Shown here: positions 33,591-44,700 of the stretch, piece by piece
How the letters are laid out: every line of letters begins with the position of its first letter
Position numbering within the stretch: the first letter of the stretch is position 1
Origin: Stratiolaelaps scimitus
Lineage: Eukaryota > Arthropoda > Arachnida > Mesostigmata > Laelapidae
DNA length: 64,000 bases
Reading direction: 5' to 3'
Assembly (NCBI GenBank): GCA_019614645.1
Contig: JABWDB010000013.1
Coordinates: 806,001 to 870,000 of the forward strand
Position numbers and translations under genes: made by a program
The notes under the pieces: model-generated
Told to the model about the DNA's origin: nothing
Databases searched by the model: none
What the model saw: the letters and a program-made list of their open reading frames with translations, nothing else

Positions 33591-36500
33591 ATGATCTCCG
33601 GAGGGACCCAGCGGCTTGTGCTGCTTGTAGCGTTGTGCCCTGTGAGTTACTAGTTTTACAACAGATATTAGTGTCGAAATAAGACTACGTGCGCAATGTT
33701 TTTTTTCTAACTAGAACTTCTATAATATATACAACATACGGGGCTCGGGTCTCCTACAGATATAATACATACGTCTTAGGCTAATTTCTGTATACTTTTT
33801 TTCTGCCACACTTCATATGTTGGAGACATGAAACAGTGCTTTAGTCATAAGTTTACGTGTGAATACGAATATGAGGATTTACGAGGCTCGCTCTACGAGT
33901 ATTATACATCATATACTATGGAACAACAGTTAATAAATTTTGGCTTCTACGGCATGTCTATAATTTTGCAGACGAGAACAACCATTGTTGGTCCCCTGAA
34001 TCTGTCGGCACCTTTAACAACAAGTTTTATTTTCAGTTAGATTCTTCTGGTATATAAGCGGTAGTTTCGTTTCTGTGGTGTACGAAAGTGAAATAAAGAA
34101 TAATTTTATTAAAAGTAATTAAGGCTTTTAAAATTATATATAAGAAAAGAATACCACTTAAGTAATATCACTTTGATGGACACACCTCATTATGCTATTC
34201 TCGCTTGCAACTGCAGACTGTTGTCACTACGCAGAATTCGAATATAAGATATACCAAAAATTCGTAGTATAAACAACAATATGCAGAGAAACATGCACCG
34301 AACACAAACACACCTAGTCCAGTAGCCATACTTTTCACACTTCCAACGAGAAATATATATGTATAGTTTTGTCATATATACAGATATCTTATTAGATATA
34401 TACTATCATGATCAATAAATGTTTTGAGCGCTACTCTTGGACAGATACAAGGCTGAATAGCATCACATTCAATAGATTATCCTTACTAATGGCCGCCCTT
34501 CGGAGTTATTTTTTCGTAATGAACGGGCTCGGCCAGGAGTTTCTTTCACGACTTGTGTTCGTAGTGCGGTCAAATCGGCTCTCGCAATCAGTGCAATATG
34601 ACCTAAAATGGTATAGACCTTTGTAATTATATAGGCTTAGGTTTCTCACTAAATCAGTATGGACGCGAAGCGTTTATTCATCGAGAACATAATTGATGCC
34701 ATTTTTCATTTACATCGTTATCCATACGTCAATGTATAAAGGTATCCGCTCAGTCTCCGGCTGTGAGAAGCCATACGATAGTCTTTGCTGCTCAGATCGT
34801 TGTTTTTATACTTTAAATACAGCATATATTTTCTTTGATTCATGTATATACTGTATACTTCAATTGCTATGAACTTTACTATTTAGCTGTTCATGTTTCA
34901 AATGGATCATATTTTTTTTGTTAAATTCACGCATATTACTAACAATGGTTACGATAATAATATAAATATTCTGAGACTATTGCTGATATTTCGACAATAA
35001 TAATTATAATATAAAAAAAACGTTATTTGAACATTGCATTGAACGCTTGATTACGGCATTACCAAATGTGTGACAGTCAAATGCTCAGTCCTGATCAGCC
35101 TAAGTCCGTGAGTATCTGCTAGCTATTTATTCGAGAAAAATACAATCGTAAGAACATTGCCCTTTCAGATGCTGTTTTCCAACCCTTGTACGAGCCAAGT
35201 GATCAATTTGATGTTTTATCCCCACAACGTGTCTCACCCCAACTGTACGTTATCTTTAATTTCTGTTAAGTTCACAATGTCCCCAAATATATACAAATTA
35301 ACTTATCTGAATATTGTTAACGAAGAAAATCAACATGTTTGGTGACTGCAATAGCAGTCTGCAAGAAGTGCTCATGAATGGTATGCTTGTCTAATCAATC
35401 GTTTCTCGTAGTGATCTCGAACAGCCTAAAGATGACTGCTCAATTGGTCGCCGATCTTGAGCTTGAGGTTCCCGCCGAGTTCGAAAACGTCGTTCTAGGC
35501 AACAGGTGAGGTGGGAGCAGCCCGGAAACAATGAATAATCAATTTAGTTTGTTCCGACTACAATAGCTCAATAAAAGATACAACAATGAGGATAATTTCG
35601 CCACTTAACTCTGAATGTACATGAAATGGAGCCGAATAATCGAAATGTCAGTCAAAGCTTAGATATGACGTCGCATTGACCCGCACGGGATCACACGCTG
35701 AAGCCAACACGCAAAATAAGAATTAGATGAGAAGACCTGCGGAAAGTAATTCACCCAGTTAATCAAGTCAGCTACAAAAGGCACTAGCACGGCCCACATA
35801 CAGTCTATACATGAGCAATAGCTGATCACAGAAATGGTGGTAAATAAAAGACCTGTTGTCGGTGTTCCTCGGAACAGGGATTCATGGGCGGTATTCTTCA
35901 GTAGTCATCCTGGCTCGGGACGCTAACTGGGATCGGCTAAGACATTTCCTTACACTGGAAAATGCGGTCCCGACAGACGGGAACTGTGCAGGCCCCAAAA
36001 ATACCATATGCCCATTTCGGGACAAGGATTTGAGTATCACATTCAAGGGCTATCTTGACTCCGAGTAACAATGTGTATTATTATATAATATGTTGATCTT
36101 TTTATTTGAGTAGCCTCTTTCTCAACATTTTCTTCACAACACATTCTGCGTTGGCCTAAGACGTTTGGTATGTAAATATGTCGATACGGTCGGTTAAGGT
36201 TAATGGCATGCATGTTGTTTTTTTCGGGTTTTCAGGTACGCCTTCGCCGAACGAAATTTGCTTGCTAAAGCTCTTCTACATAGAAATTACAAGGCCAAGT
36301 CGAGGGGCCAGCGACAAGACTCGTTTGAACCTCTTGATGCCATCGGTGAGTGGCATCGCAATATGAATCGACCATATTTTTTTATCATTCAAACGAATGC
36401 CGAAATGACTAAGTAGATCTTCGTAATTTCGAACGTGCCCGATGTTTCGACACAGCAGCTGCTTCAATATTGGTCTGCATTATTGAATCTCCTCTATAAG

Positions 36501-38258
36501 CAATAGATAGTAATGTAATCGGTGATTAGCTTTCAACTTTGTGTTCTACAAATCGCGCTGATTCGAAGAATAAATGATCTTTTGGACACTCTGTATAATT
36601 CTGGTGCATTCGTTCGCCAGATTAGGTGGATGTGTTTCTTGATTTGAGGAGGCTTTTCACATCACCCTCGGGGCAATGTGGTATAATAGAAGCCATAATT
36701 GTCTTATCAAAATTACGTCCCAAAGCGGCATGACTAGTGAATAAGGCTTGTTTCTCAATAATACAGATATTATTGTGGAATTAAGAGAAGATCGCAGATT
36801 CGTCGTTTCACTTTTAGGTTCACTAGTTCAGCCGGGTGGAGACCAGTGGACCGCTTGTCCGCTCAATGAACACAAGTTGTTACAGAGAAGAGTTGAGAAC
36901 CAAGTGTTTATTCTGGGTAGTACAGGCCTTATATATTGCTGGGCTTGTGTCTGAGCATGTGGTGACTTTCCACTCTCGAATGTTCTCGAAGCGGAATCTT
37001 CCAATGACTCATCATGGACAAATGTGGATATCGAGTGTCCTACGGTCACGACCGTACTATCAGGTTCCTTCTTTGGTCAGAGACGGATCCTGACGAGAGT
37101 CCTCAGACTGATAGAAAAAACCTAATTGTATGTTTAACAATTCTCTATAATTATACATATGCGAAATGTTAATATCTCAACCCCCAGGGAATATGGTACT
37201 CGAATACATGATTACGCGTACGCTCATCATGAACTCGCGCGTCAATCTGGGTGGTGAAGTTCTCAATAAGATGCGAAATGCCTTACTCTACCGCGACGCC
37301 ATAGCGTTTATTGCCGTTAAAAATAAGTTAGACGACTATATCTTCATCGACGACAAACATGTTGCAAATGAATCACACTTGGCCAAGTTCAAGGCACAGA
37401 TCAAGGACGAAGACGTGAGTCAATTGTTAATTAAAGCTCTTCACAAATTTGTATAGAAATACACCTATTCAATGTTCGCTCGACTCGATTCTTCCCAAAG
37501 TACCAATATGTTTGTAAATGGCTAACTAAGAAGAATTCCCCTGCATTTATTCCGACCTCCCGCTTTTGTTGATCAGACAAAGTGACTATCGTATGGTATT
37601 GTTTGACTTGTTCACTTGCTCAAGAAACTGCTTGTGATTTGCTTGAATAACTTGCTGTTCTATCTGTGTAGTGTGCCCTTAGTAACACACAATTTGTTTA
37701 GCTCATTGAAATATGGAAGCACCGGCTATCATTATATATCATGTATATATATATATATATTTTTTTTTTTATTTATGAGGAAAACGGAAATACCTACCCC
37801 CCCTATATCATGTGTATTGCTATGTTGCTATGCTTTATCATACTTACTCGTTTTATGCGTATCGACGAACGTATGTTGAATTGCTCAAATATTTATAATC
37901 TGGGAACCCACGGTGCCCCGTTAGAAACTGGTGCGTCTATTATATTGACTGAACAGCTGTGATGACGAATATTTCTTTGACCTAATTATTATTCGAATAT
38001 TTCTTTGACCTGAATATTTCTTTGCGCAATTGTGCTCTTAATATTCTATACTTTTAGAATTATCAGCTGTTCGTCTCGTTAAAGCTAACCAATCTCGAAT
38101 TGCGGCAGCCTTCTGGACCATTTCTGTTCCGTATAATGAAAGCGCTCATCGGAGCCGTGCACGTCGATACCGGTTATGATATTCAGAAGACTGAAGATGT
38201 CATAATGCCAATGTTCAAAAAGGAGATGAAGTTCATCTTTAATAACCCTCCAAAGTGA
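33591..38258 (+). CDS. Secreted RNase III-fold pseudoenzyme, tandem copy 1; six exons, 252 residues
   Basis: Exons: 33591-33641, 35169-35244, 35412-35505, 36236-36345, 37188-37414, 38058-38258; 759 nt, with the same junction phases as copy 2. Exon 1 encodes a signal-peptide-like leader, MISGGTQRLVLLVALCP. A glycosylation sequon NVS lies at 37-39. The RNase III domain runs from about 74 to 235: LLAKALLHRNYKAK, PLDAIGNMVLEYMITRTL and FLFRIMKALIGAVHVDTG. Against the family motifs 'ERLEFLGDAVLD' and 'D-x-x-EA-x-x-GA', the metal-binding residues become Asp108 (Glu replaced), Asn112 (Asp replaced), Arg211 (Asp replaced) and Lys214 (Glu replaced). No dsRNA-binding domain follows. RNA cleavage is therefore unlikely; a binding or decoy role is inference. 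A mitochondrial or cytosolic fate cannot be excluded. The start was chosen because both copies share ATG plus leader and a GTGAGT donor. Confidence 0.85.
36769..37154. mobile_element. LTR-like insertion in intron 4 of copy 1
   Basis: Relative to the homologous intron of copy 2, about 376 extra bases (36774-37149) lie between the repeats ATTAT at 36769-36773 and 37150-37154, a 5-bp target duplication. The insert begins TGTGGAATTAAG, is GC-richer than the intron and has no coding frame. A solo LTR of a gypsy- or BEL-type element is the simplest reading, but the end (CTCTATA) is not the usual CA. Confidence 0.5.
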
Positions 38259-38360
38259 TATGGACGATTAATCAGAACCCCGCATTTGAGATGTTCAGAC
38301 ACAGTGATTTGATAACTGATGTATCTCAGTAGTATTGGTAGTAGCAGTAGTAGTTCTTGT

Positions 38361-38482
38361 ACAATGTTGGCTGAGAGTCAGCCCGAAAACCTTTACCTTT
38401 TTGTAGTCAGTAGGGAGCTGTCAGCTGTCAGGGTCCTGTCAGTTAGGGGAACAGCTGAGGGTCAGCTGAAAAACAGTTTTTA
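38361..38482 (+). repeat. SINE 3' fragments in tandem
   Basis: GGGAGCTGTCAGCTGTCAGG, CCTGTCAGTTAGGGGAAC and AGCTGAGGGTCAGCT align with the 3' third of the SINE at 26716-26967. Just upstream, GGCTGAGAGTCAGCCCGAAA repeats the terminal motif, so two 3' ends lie in tandem. Confidence 0.65.
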
Positions 38483-38689
38483 CCTTTTAGTAGTAGTTCT
38501 TATGGACGTATATGGGCTTTGCTGCGCTGTCCTGATAACATCTAAGCCAATACCGAATCGTGTAACCAAAACTGACATCTCAACTACGTTCATCGCTTTG
38601 AAACGTCGTATTTACCAAAATAAACCGCTCGTACAGCCAGGTCCTCGGGATTCTTTATTTATCTAGTTGACAGATTTCTCAAATTAGTC

Positions 38690-40530
38690 GTGCTGAACAG
38701 AGTATGAGACCACTGTCGTATATGCTGGTGTATTGGAAGAACTCAGAGGAGTGTTCCTGGCGTGCAGTGTTCCCTGCAGTTTCAAGGTTGGGTTTCGTCA
38801 ATTTGGAGGTACAGTTAAAAGCACGACCTCATTGGATATAGCTGTTGGCCAGGCTAGGACGAATGGTAAAGGACTCGTAGGTATTTTCTTAGTTTTCACT
38901 CCCCAATAGGGCTGGGTCAGCCGGATCATTTTAGTAAAGAAATTGCTCAAGATGAATTCCCGGGTATCTTGTGATGTTTGTTCGCAGATATCTGAAATTC
39001 AAGTCATGTGTATGAGAATAATCGAATTCTGGAAGACGTTTCCGTGGGAACAATATTTTCCACAGAGAACATTGACCTCGCCCTTGTGTTTCAATCTATT
39101 CCTGTCAGATATGATGCCTGCTCCAGATGCCGACGGTTGTTATTAGGCTGATGACATACTGCTGACGGCACGTGGTTCCACTTAGTGGGAAACTGCGGGC
39201 AGCAGAATGAACGCATGAGTGAATGAATTGGGCCGGATTGGTATCGACTGACTGTATTGCGTCTCGTTCCTTCAAAGTGGTATGCCTTCGTGCCACTTTC
39301 GAGAACTCTGGCAGGTTCCCTGCCTGAGGTCCAACTCGACGAGCGGAGGGTGATATACTCGAATCATAGACTAAGAAATATTTGACCGCCACGTCTGACG
39401 GGCTTCGTATACATTGCAAAAGAAAATCTTCGAGATACGTGGATCGCTTGTTTGTGTACAGAGTTTACTTTCGTGAGACTCAATGATGTCGGTAGGGGCA
39501 GGACCGTTATACGCTTTGTATGTCCTTCTGTGTCTGGGTAACAACCTGATCTCTATGGCTCTCCCGCAGTTAGACCTTGTAAAAGCTGAACGGCAGTATA
39601 TTCGCCTATGCCAATGGCTCAAGCCACCCATAAATTCGTGTGTACTCTACAGCGTTGCGGCGTTTTCGTCCATCACGGACCTTTAGCCTCTTGCTCTTCA
39701 CCATCAATGCCGAAGAGCAAGGATGCCGCAGCCTGTTAAAAGTGTTCTGGGGATTGTGGTCGGATCCTACAATGAGTGCTTTTCAAAATGTAGAGCCTTA
39801 CTATGGGTGAAGAGTTGGCACACACTGTGCCGTATGCTGTTTTACCATCTGTGATGGTCGGCTCTTTGTGAAGGGCTGTTTGTGACAACGTGGCTTAGAT
39901 TACTAATGCACATTGCTTTGAGTGCGGGTGTCGTGAGAACAAACAAAAAGAACCGCGATTTGTGATCTCTGGTTCAACTGAATTCTCGAGGGAGTTCAAC
40001 AAACTCCGCGGCTGAGATCCTTTGCTTGTGTTTTACAACAGAATGTTGATGCCGACTGTATTGTCATTGGTCAGACTATGGCCCAGTACGTGAAGCCTGA
40101 GAAATGGTTCCGTCTGCCTACAAGGATGGAGAATTGGGCTGAAACGCGGGGACGAGATGTCTGTGGTCTGTGTGGGCTAGCTGGCCACGATCGAGCTTGC
40201 TTAAGGTGACTCATTGCAACGTCCGATAAGGCGAGTCATGGTAATTATATTTGAGTCCCACCCTGCGTTAACCGTACTTCTCAAAGGTGCCGCCCAAACT
40301 GGTGGCGGGTATCTTTGAGTTTGGACTTTGAGTGGTCACCGTATTGTTCTAACTTGGGTCCGCGGTCATTCAAATGTTCAGTTACATTTGATGAAGACTG
40401 GCGAGGTTGCGCTACCTTGAGGCGCTGATGATTACAAGATGCCGGACTGCGGACCATGACATTCCTACTTCGTGGCCAGAATCAGATCGCCCTGCGGTTC
40501 CCGGCTTGCCACGATCAAATTTGTTGAAGT
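38690..40530 (+). pseudogene. LINE ORF2 relic with reverse transcriptase and RNase H
   Basis: Scattered in-frame pieces in correct order: KSTTSLDIAVGQARTNGKGL (finger motif), TSPLCFNLFLSDM, and the active-site region as Y-stop-ADDILLTARG near 39141, so one base made a stop next to the catalytic aspartates. Further on are ALPQLDLVKAERQYIRLC-type thumb sequence and, near 40340, IVLTWVRGHSNVQL, a match to the histidine motif of the RNase H domain. An RNase H domain after the RT points to an I/R1-like clade. Many stops and frameshifts. It occupies the spacer between the two RNase III-like genes. Confidence 0.75.
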
Positions 40531-40619
40531 GGATGGAAGTACCCCCACTGGTGAACGCAGGTTTTGAGCGGTTCTAACAGCTCAAGTATGTCCGTTAGAG
40601 AATAGACCTGTTGCATGCA

Positions 40620-40720
40620 AGGTTATATATATATATATTATATATTAGATTAGTTAGCCTTGTTCGAAAAATTGACGTCTGGCCACCTGTTGGAATCGTT
40701 CCGAAAGAAGCGCGATTACC
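40620..40720 (+). other. Possible LINE C-terminal scrap
   Basis: GIVPKEARLPLELMARRSVF resembles the GIVPKDITFP...RR block of the LINE C-terminal relics. Short, with a TA-rich run just upstream; weak support. Confidence 0.3.
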
Positions 40721-41153
40721 TTTAGAGTTGATGGCGCGCCGGTCGGTGTTCGTGGCTTTACCGAACTCCTGCTTTCTTGGGAGCGGTCTGCTTTTGTGCT
40801 ATTGGGTGTGTCCAGCTCGACTGCTATGTGGGGTCTATGTCTACGTAATGTCGAAGCAAATAGGCGATATTTGAGTTTCAAGGGGCAAAAAAACCCTAAT
40901 AAATACACCTTTGGAGTTTGCTAGTGACACAGGTTGTGTTTTTCGTTGTTTTGACACTACATTGTATATGCGATACTACACAACTATAATGACAATATAT
41001 ACAGAAGTCATTTATTTCTCGTTAGGTACCATTCTCTGAAAATTAAAATACCCACAACAACAAAGCAGCGCAGATACTAGGAAATATGTTCCCCGTATAG
41101 ACATCAAAAAACTGTACGCTTGCACCTCTTGTACAGATATGTTGTCGCACGTC

Positions 41154-41632
41154 TCATATTAGCTCATCGATAACGACCCAACATAAATTCTCACAGCGCA
41201 TAAGCACAGTAATGTCCGTGGATTTACTTAGGTGACAAGTCATGCATCGGCAACCTCCGCCCCCGTTGCATCCTCTCACTCGGCTGTGTTTGTTGCCGCA
41301 GGGGTTCCAGGATTTCGTGGTTCGCACATTGATGTCAATTTCTCCCTGAGGTGATCGGCTACCATTTTTGTCTGTGACCAACAAGGCTCCTTTTTGGAGC
41401 TCCGCTCCAATATCACAGAGGCGAGATGAAAGAGCCAGCTCGATTGTTGTGAACCGTCGTATATTGTACAATGATCCATTGTCCACCAGTAAGTCACAGC
41501 CATAGTCGTGACCCGTGATGATTGGCGATGGTGCCAGAAACTGCTGGCGGAGAGAGAAATCTGTATACGGCGATCGGTAGCATCCACAAAGATGCGGTTA
41601 CGGAGACAGAGACAAAGAGACCCCCTCCGCAT
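41154..41632 (-). other. Unassigned open frames, cysteine-rich end
   Basis: Two overlapping minus-strand frames of 110 and 118 residues. One contains FTTIELALSSRLCDIGAELQ, LLVTDKNGSRSPQGEID and a cysteine-rich piece GCNGGGGCRCMTCHLSKS. The final pattern recalls the zinc-binding linker of Penelope-like elements, but the match is too loose to name. It lies immediately upstream of copy 2 of the RNase III-like genes, on the opposite strand. Confidence 0.3.
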
Positions 41633-41776
41633 CAGCCGCCCTTGCTCCTCAACTCGACCACTATGTTATTTCGACGCTCGGGCTGACGCGTTGAGCCATT
41701 TGCATTTTTCTTTTCATTCTGGTACAGGCGTGTAACAAGTGACACTATCGATAGCCGCTCTGTTTCAACCACAAGA

Positions 41777-44700
41777 ATGATCTTCGGACGGATCCAGCAG
41801 CTTGTGCTGCTTGTGGCATTGGCTGCGGTGAGTCATTCGTTTTGGAATATATATATATATGTGTTTAAATAGGACTTCTTTCCGTAGTGTTTCTATTATA
41901 TCATATAGGAGATGATCGCTTGACAGTCTGACACCGTTATCCACCTTGATAGACGCATCTTTCTCACTGATTTCTGCGCGACATTGATGCGAGGTTGAGA
42001 TGAAATTATCCTTTAATCATATTTTCAGGTGTAAATGCTAATGTGAGGAATCATTACTTAAATAATTTTAATATCGATCGAATATTGAGCTTAAACACCG
42101 GACGGACCTCAAGATTAAGTCAAGACTGCGCTGAACCAAATTCAGTTCATTTGTTCATATAGAAAATGCGTCTAGATGCTGGTAAATTGGACTAGTGCAT
42201 GCCGTTAGTATCCGCCAATGTTACCTACCTTTAATTTAAGACAATGATCTTACAAAAGCAGTTCCTAAGCTAACGCCTTCCGTGTGCTTTATGTTTTTAA
42301 CTATATGGTACTAGTAGTAGCAATACTACTAATGTTGGTAATACAACTGAACATTGGATAAAGCCTTCTGAGCAGATTTAGCATGATTTTTAGAAGACCC
42401 GACAAGGAGATGGAGTGGGATGGACAACTGATTACAGACTTAGAATTCCCCTTGATAAATCTCCCCCTTGAAGCTACTCTTCTTCGAAATTGGGGCTCTC
42501 AGAATTTATCGCCTTACAAGTATCACGACGCATTAGATAATAACGGTTAATAATTCTAGCTTCGATACTGTGTCTTTCAAATTTTGCAAAAAAAACCAAT
42601 CATCATTGATACCCTAAATCAAGCGGAAACACCTCATCTACCAGTTTTATTTACAATTTTATAGACGAAATATATCTTCAAGTGCGAGGAACTCACTTGT
42701 CTCTAAACATCATTGTTCGTGAGCCTTCCTCCATTTGCGAATCGTAGTATGTCACACAATTGTAGGCAGATTGTGTCGTCGCCTTGCATAGATACTTTGT
42801 GCTGCTTTGAATGTACCTTGTACCCGCAGTCTTTTGTCACTGCAATCGTTAATAGCTGTGCTGGTTCTATTTCTAAAATTGTTTATGCCTAAACCGTGCA
42901 AGTTCGTGTTTCAATGATCTTATTTCCTTACTTAGATATACAGACGAAACTAGCAACGAGAATAATAACAGTAATAATAACATGAATATAAAAAAAAACA
43001 CGTTGTGTGATCATTTGCTTGTGCTTGGTTGTAAGAAACAACCAAATGTATTATATAGAAGTTTGTTTGCTGAATATTCTATCGTAAATGTTTTTTTTTC
43101 ACTATGCCCTTCGTGCCCTATTTAGTTCACCGAGGACCGATTGGCCCTTATTAGTCGAGTAATTACGATTGTCCCAAGCATTGTCTCATTTCAGATGCAG
43201 CTCTACAACCCTTGCGTGGGGCAAACTTTTATTTTGAAGTTATACCCCCACAACGTCTCGCATACCCGGGGTGCGTTGCTTTCAATTTCCATTGATATAC
43301 AGTACCCAAATACAATATATACAGATTAGCAAATCAATGAATAAAGGAGATAATCTTGTATAAGAGAATTCTAGGATCGAATAATAGTCTGCAAGAAAAC
43401 CTCATGATACATATCGCTCAACCTATCATTGCAGTGATTCCGAACAGCCTCAAGCTGTCTCCTGGATTAGTCACCGATCTTGGCCTAACGGTTCCCGCCT
43501 CGTTCGAGAATAGCGTTCTACAGAAAAGGTGGAGTAGGAGCTGGAGCGAACGACCTAATAATCAACTAACTAATAAATTAATCAATAATCAAATATGAGC
43601 CTCGCAAAATTCCGTTACGAGACATTAAGTGTGAACCTAAAAAAAGGTTTTCTGATGTGTTCGAAACTTAGAAATGTGTAGAATGCATATGAACGTCCAT
43701 CGTAAACGATACTTAGGCTAGTGGCTTACTGAGGCACAGCTATGACCGATGTACCGAGGGAAAGTCCTCGGATGGTCTGGAATACGAGCACCTTAGGCAT
43801 CGTTGCCACTACAATGAGGACCTTGTGTGCATATAAATAATATATACACTAATTTTTCAGGTACACCTTCGACAAGCGGGATTTACTTATCAAAGCCCTT
43901 CTCCACAGAAATTACAAGGCCAAAGAGAGAGGTCTGCGTGGAGACTCATTTAAACCTCTTGATTCTATTGGTGAGTCACATCGCATAATGAATCCGCTAT
44001 ATTTGTAAACGAATGCACAAAATAATCACGTAGATTGTCACATTTTTAACTTTCTTGATATTTCTAACAGCCACTCGTAGCGGATCCCCTTTTGTTTCAG
44101 TTATCTCGAAACATCACCTTACATAATACTAATTTTGCTTCTATTATCAAAAGAAATAAGGGGCTATTCTCAAAGAGCATTTGACGAAAATTTCGTTTGT
44201 GTTACCAAATATCCCTAAATGGACAAACCGTGGCTTGAGATCACATGGGAAGTGTTCAGTTTGATTACTTTGCAATATATGTAAAAGAACGATGATGAGA
44301 ATAGTCGGGAACCGATAGGTTTCGAAACAGACAAAATCAGGGATATAGGTTAGGTCAGTCGCAAAAACATCCGCACTGACTCTGCAAGAATACAGTGGTC
44401 TGTCTGACGTTAACTATAATAACTATCTACTAGCGCCAACAAGCTTTTCAACAAAGTCTTGTTAAAGTACGATAATTTTTTAATTATTTTTTCTTTGAAA
44501 GCAATTTTTTTTATCTGCATCTGATCGAAATACTCTGCATTCGAGGGAAGTGCTTCTGATATACATATTAGGTTGTCTCATAAGTTCCCGCGGTTTCATG
44601 ATCAATGGAAAAATGACACACTCAGATCGATTAAAACCAATTCACATGTTTATTATGTACTCCCCGTTGCTGTTCACGATCTCCTCGCGCCTTTCGATGA

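Noticed and set aside
33422..33682. 86-residue plus-strand frame as the first exon of RNase III-like copy 1
   Set aside because: It is in a different frame from the conserved leader; copy 2 has no matching frame, while both copies share the ATG-leader-GTGAGT structure.
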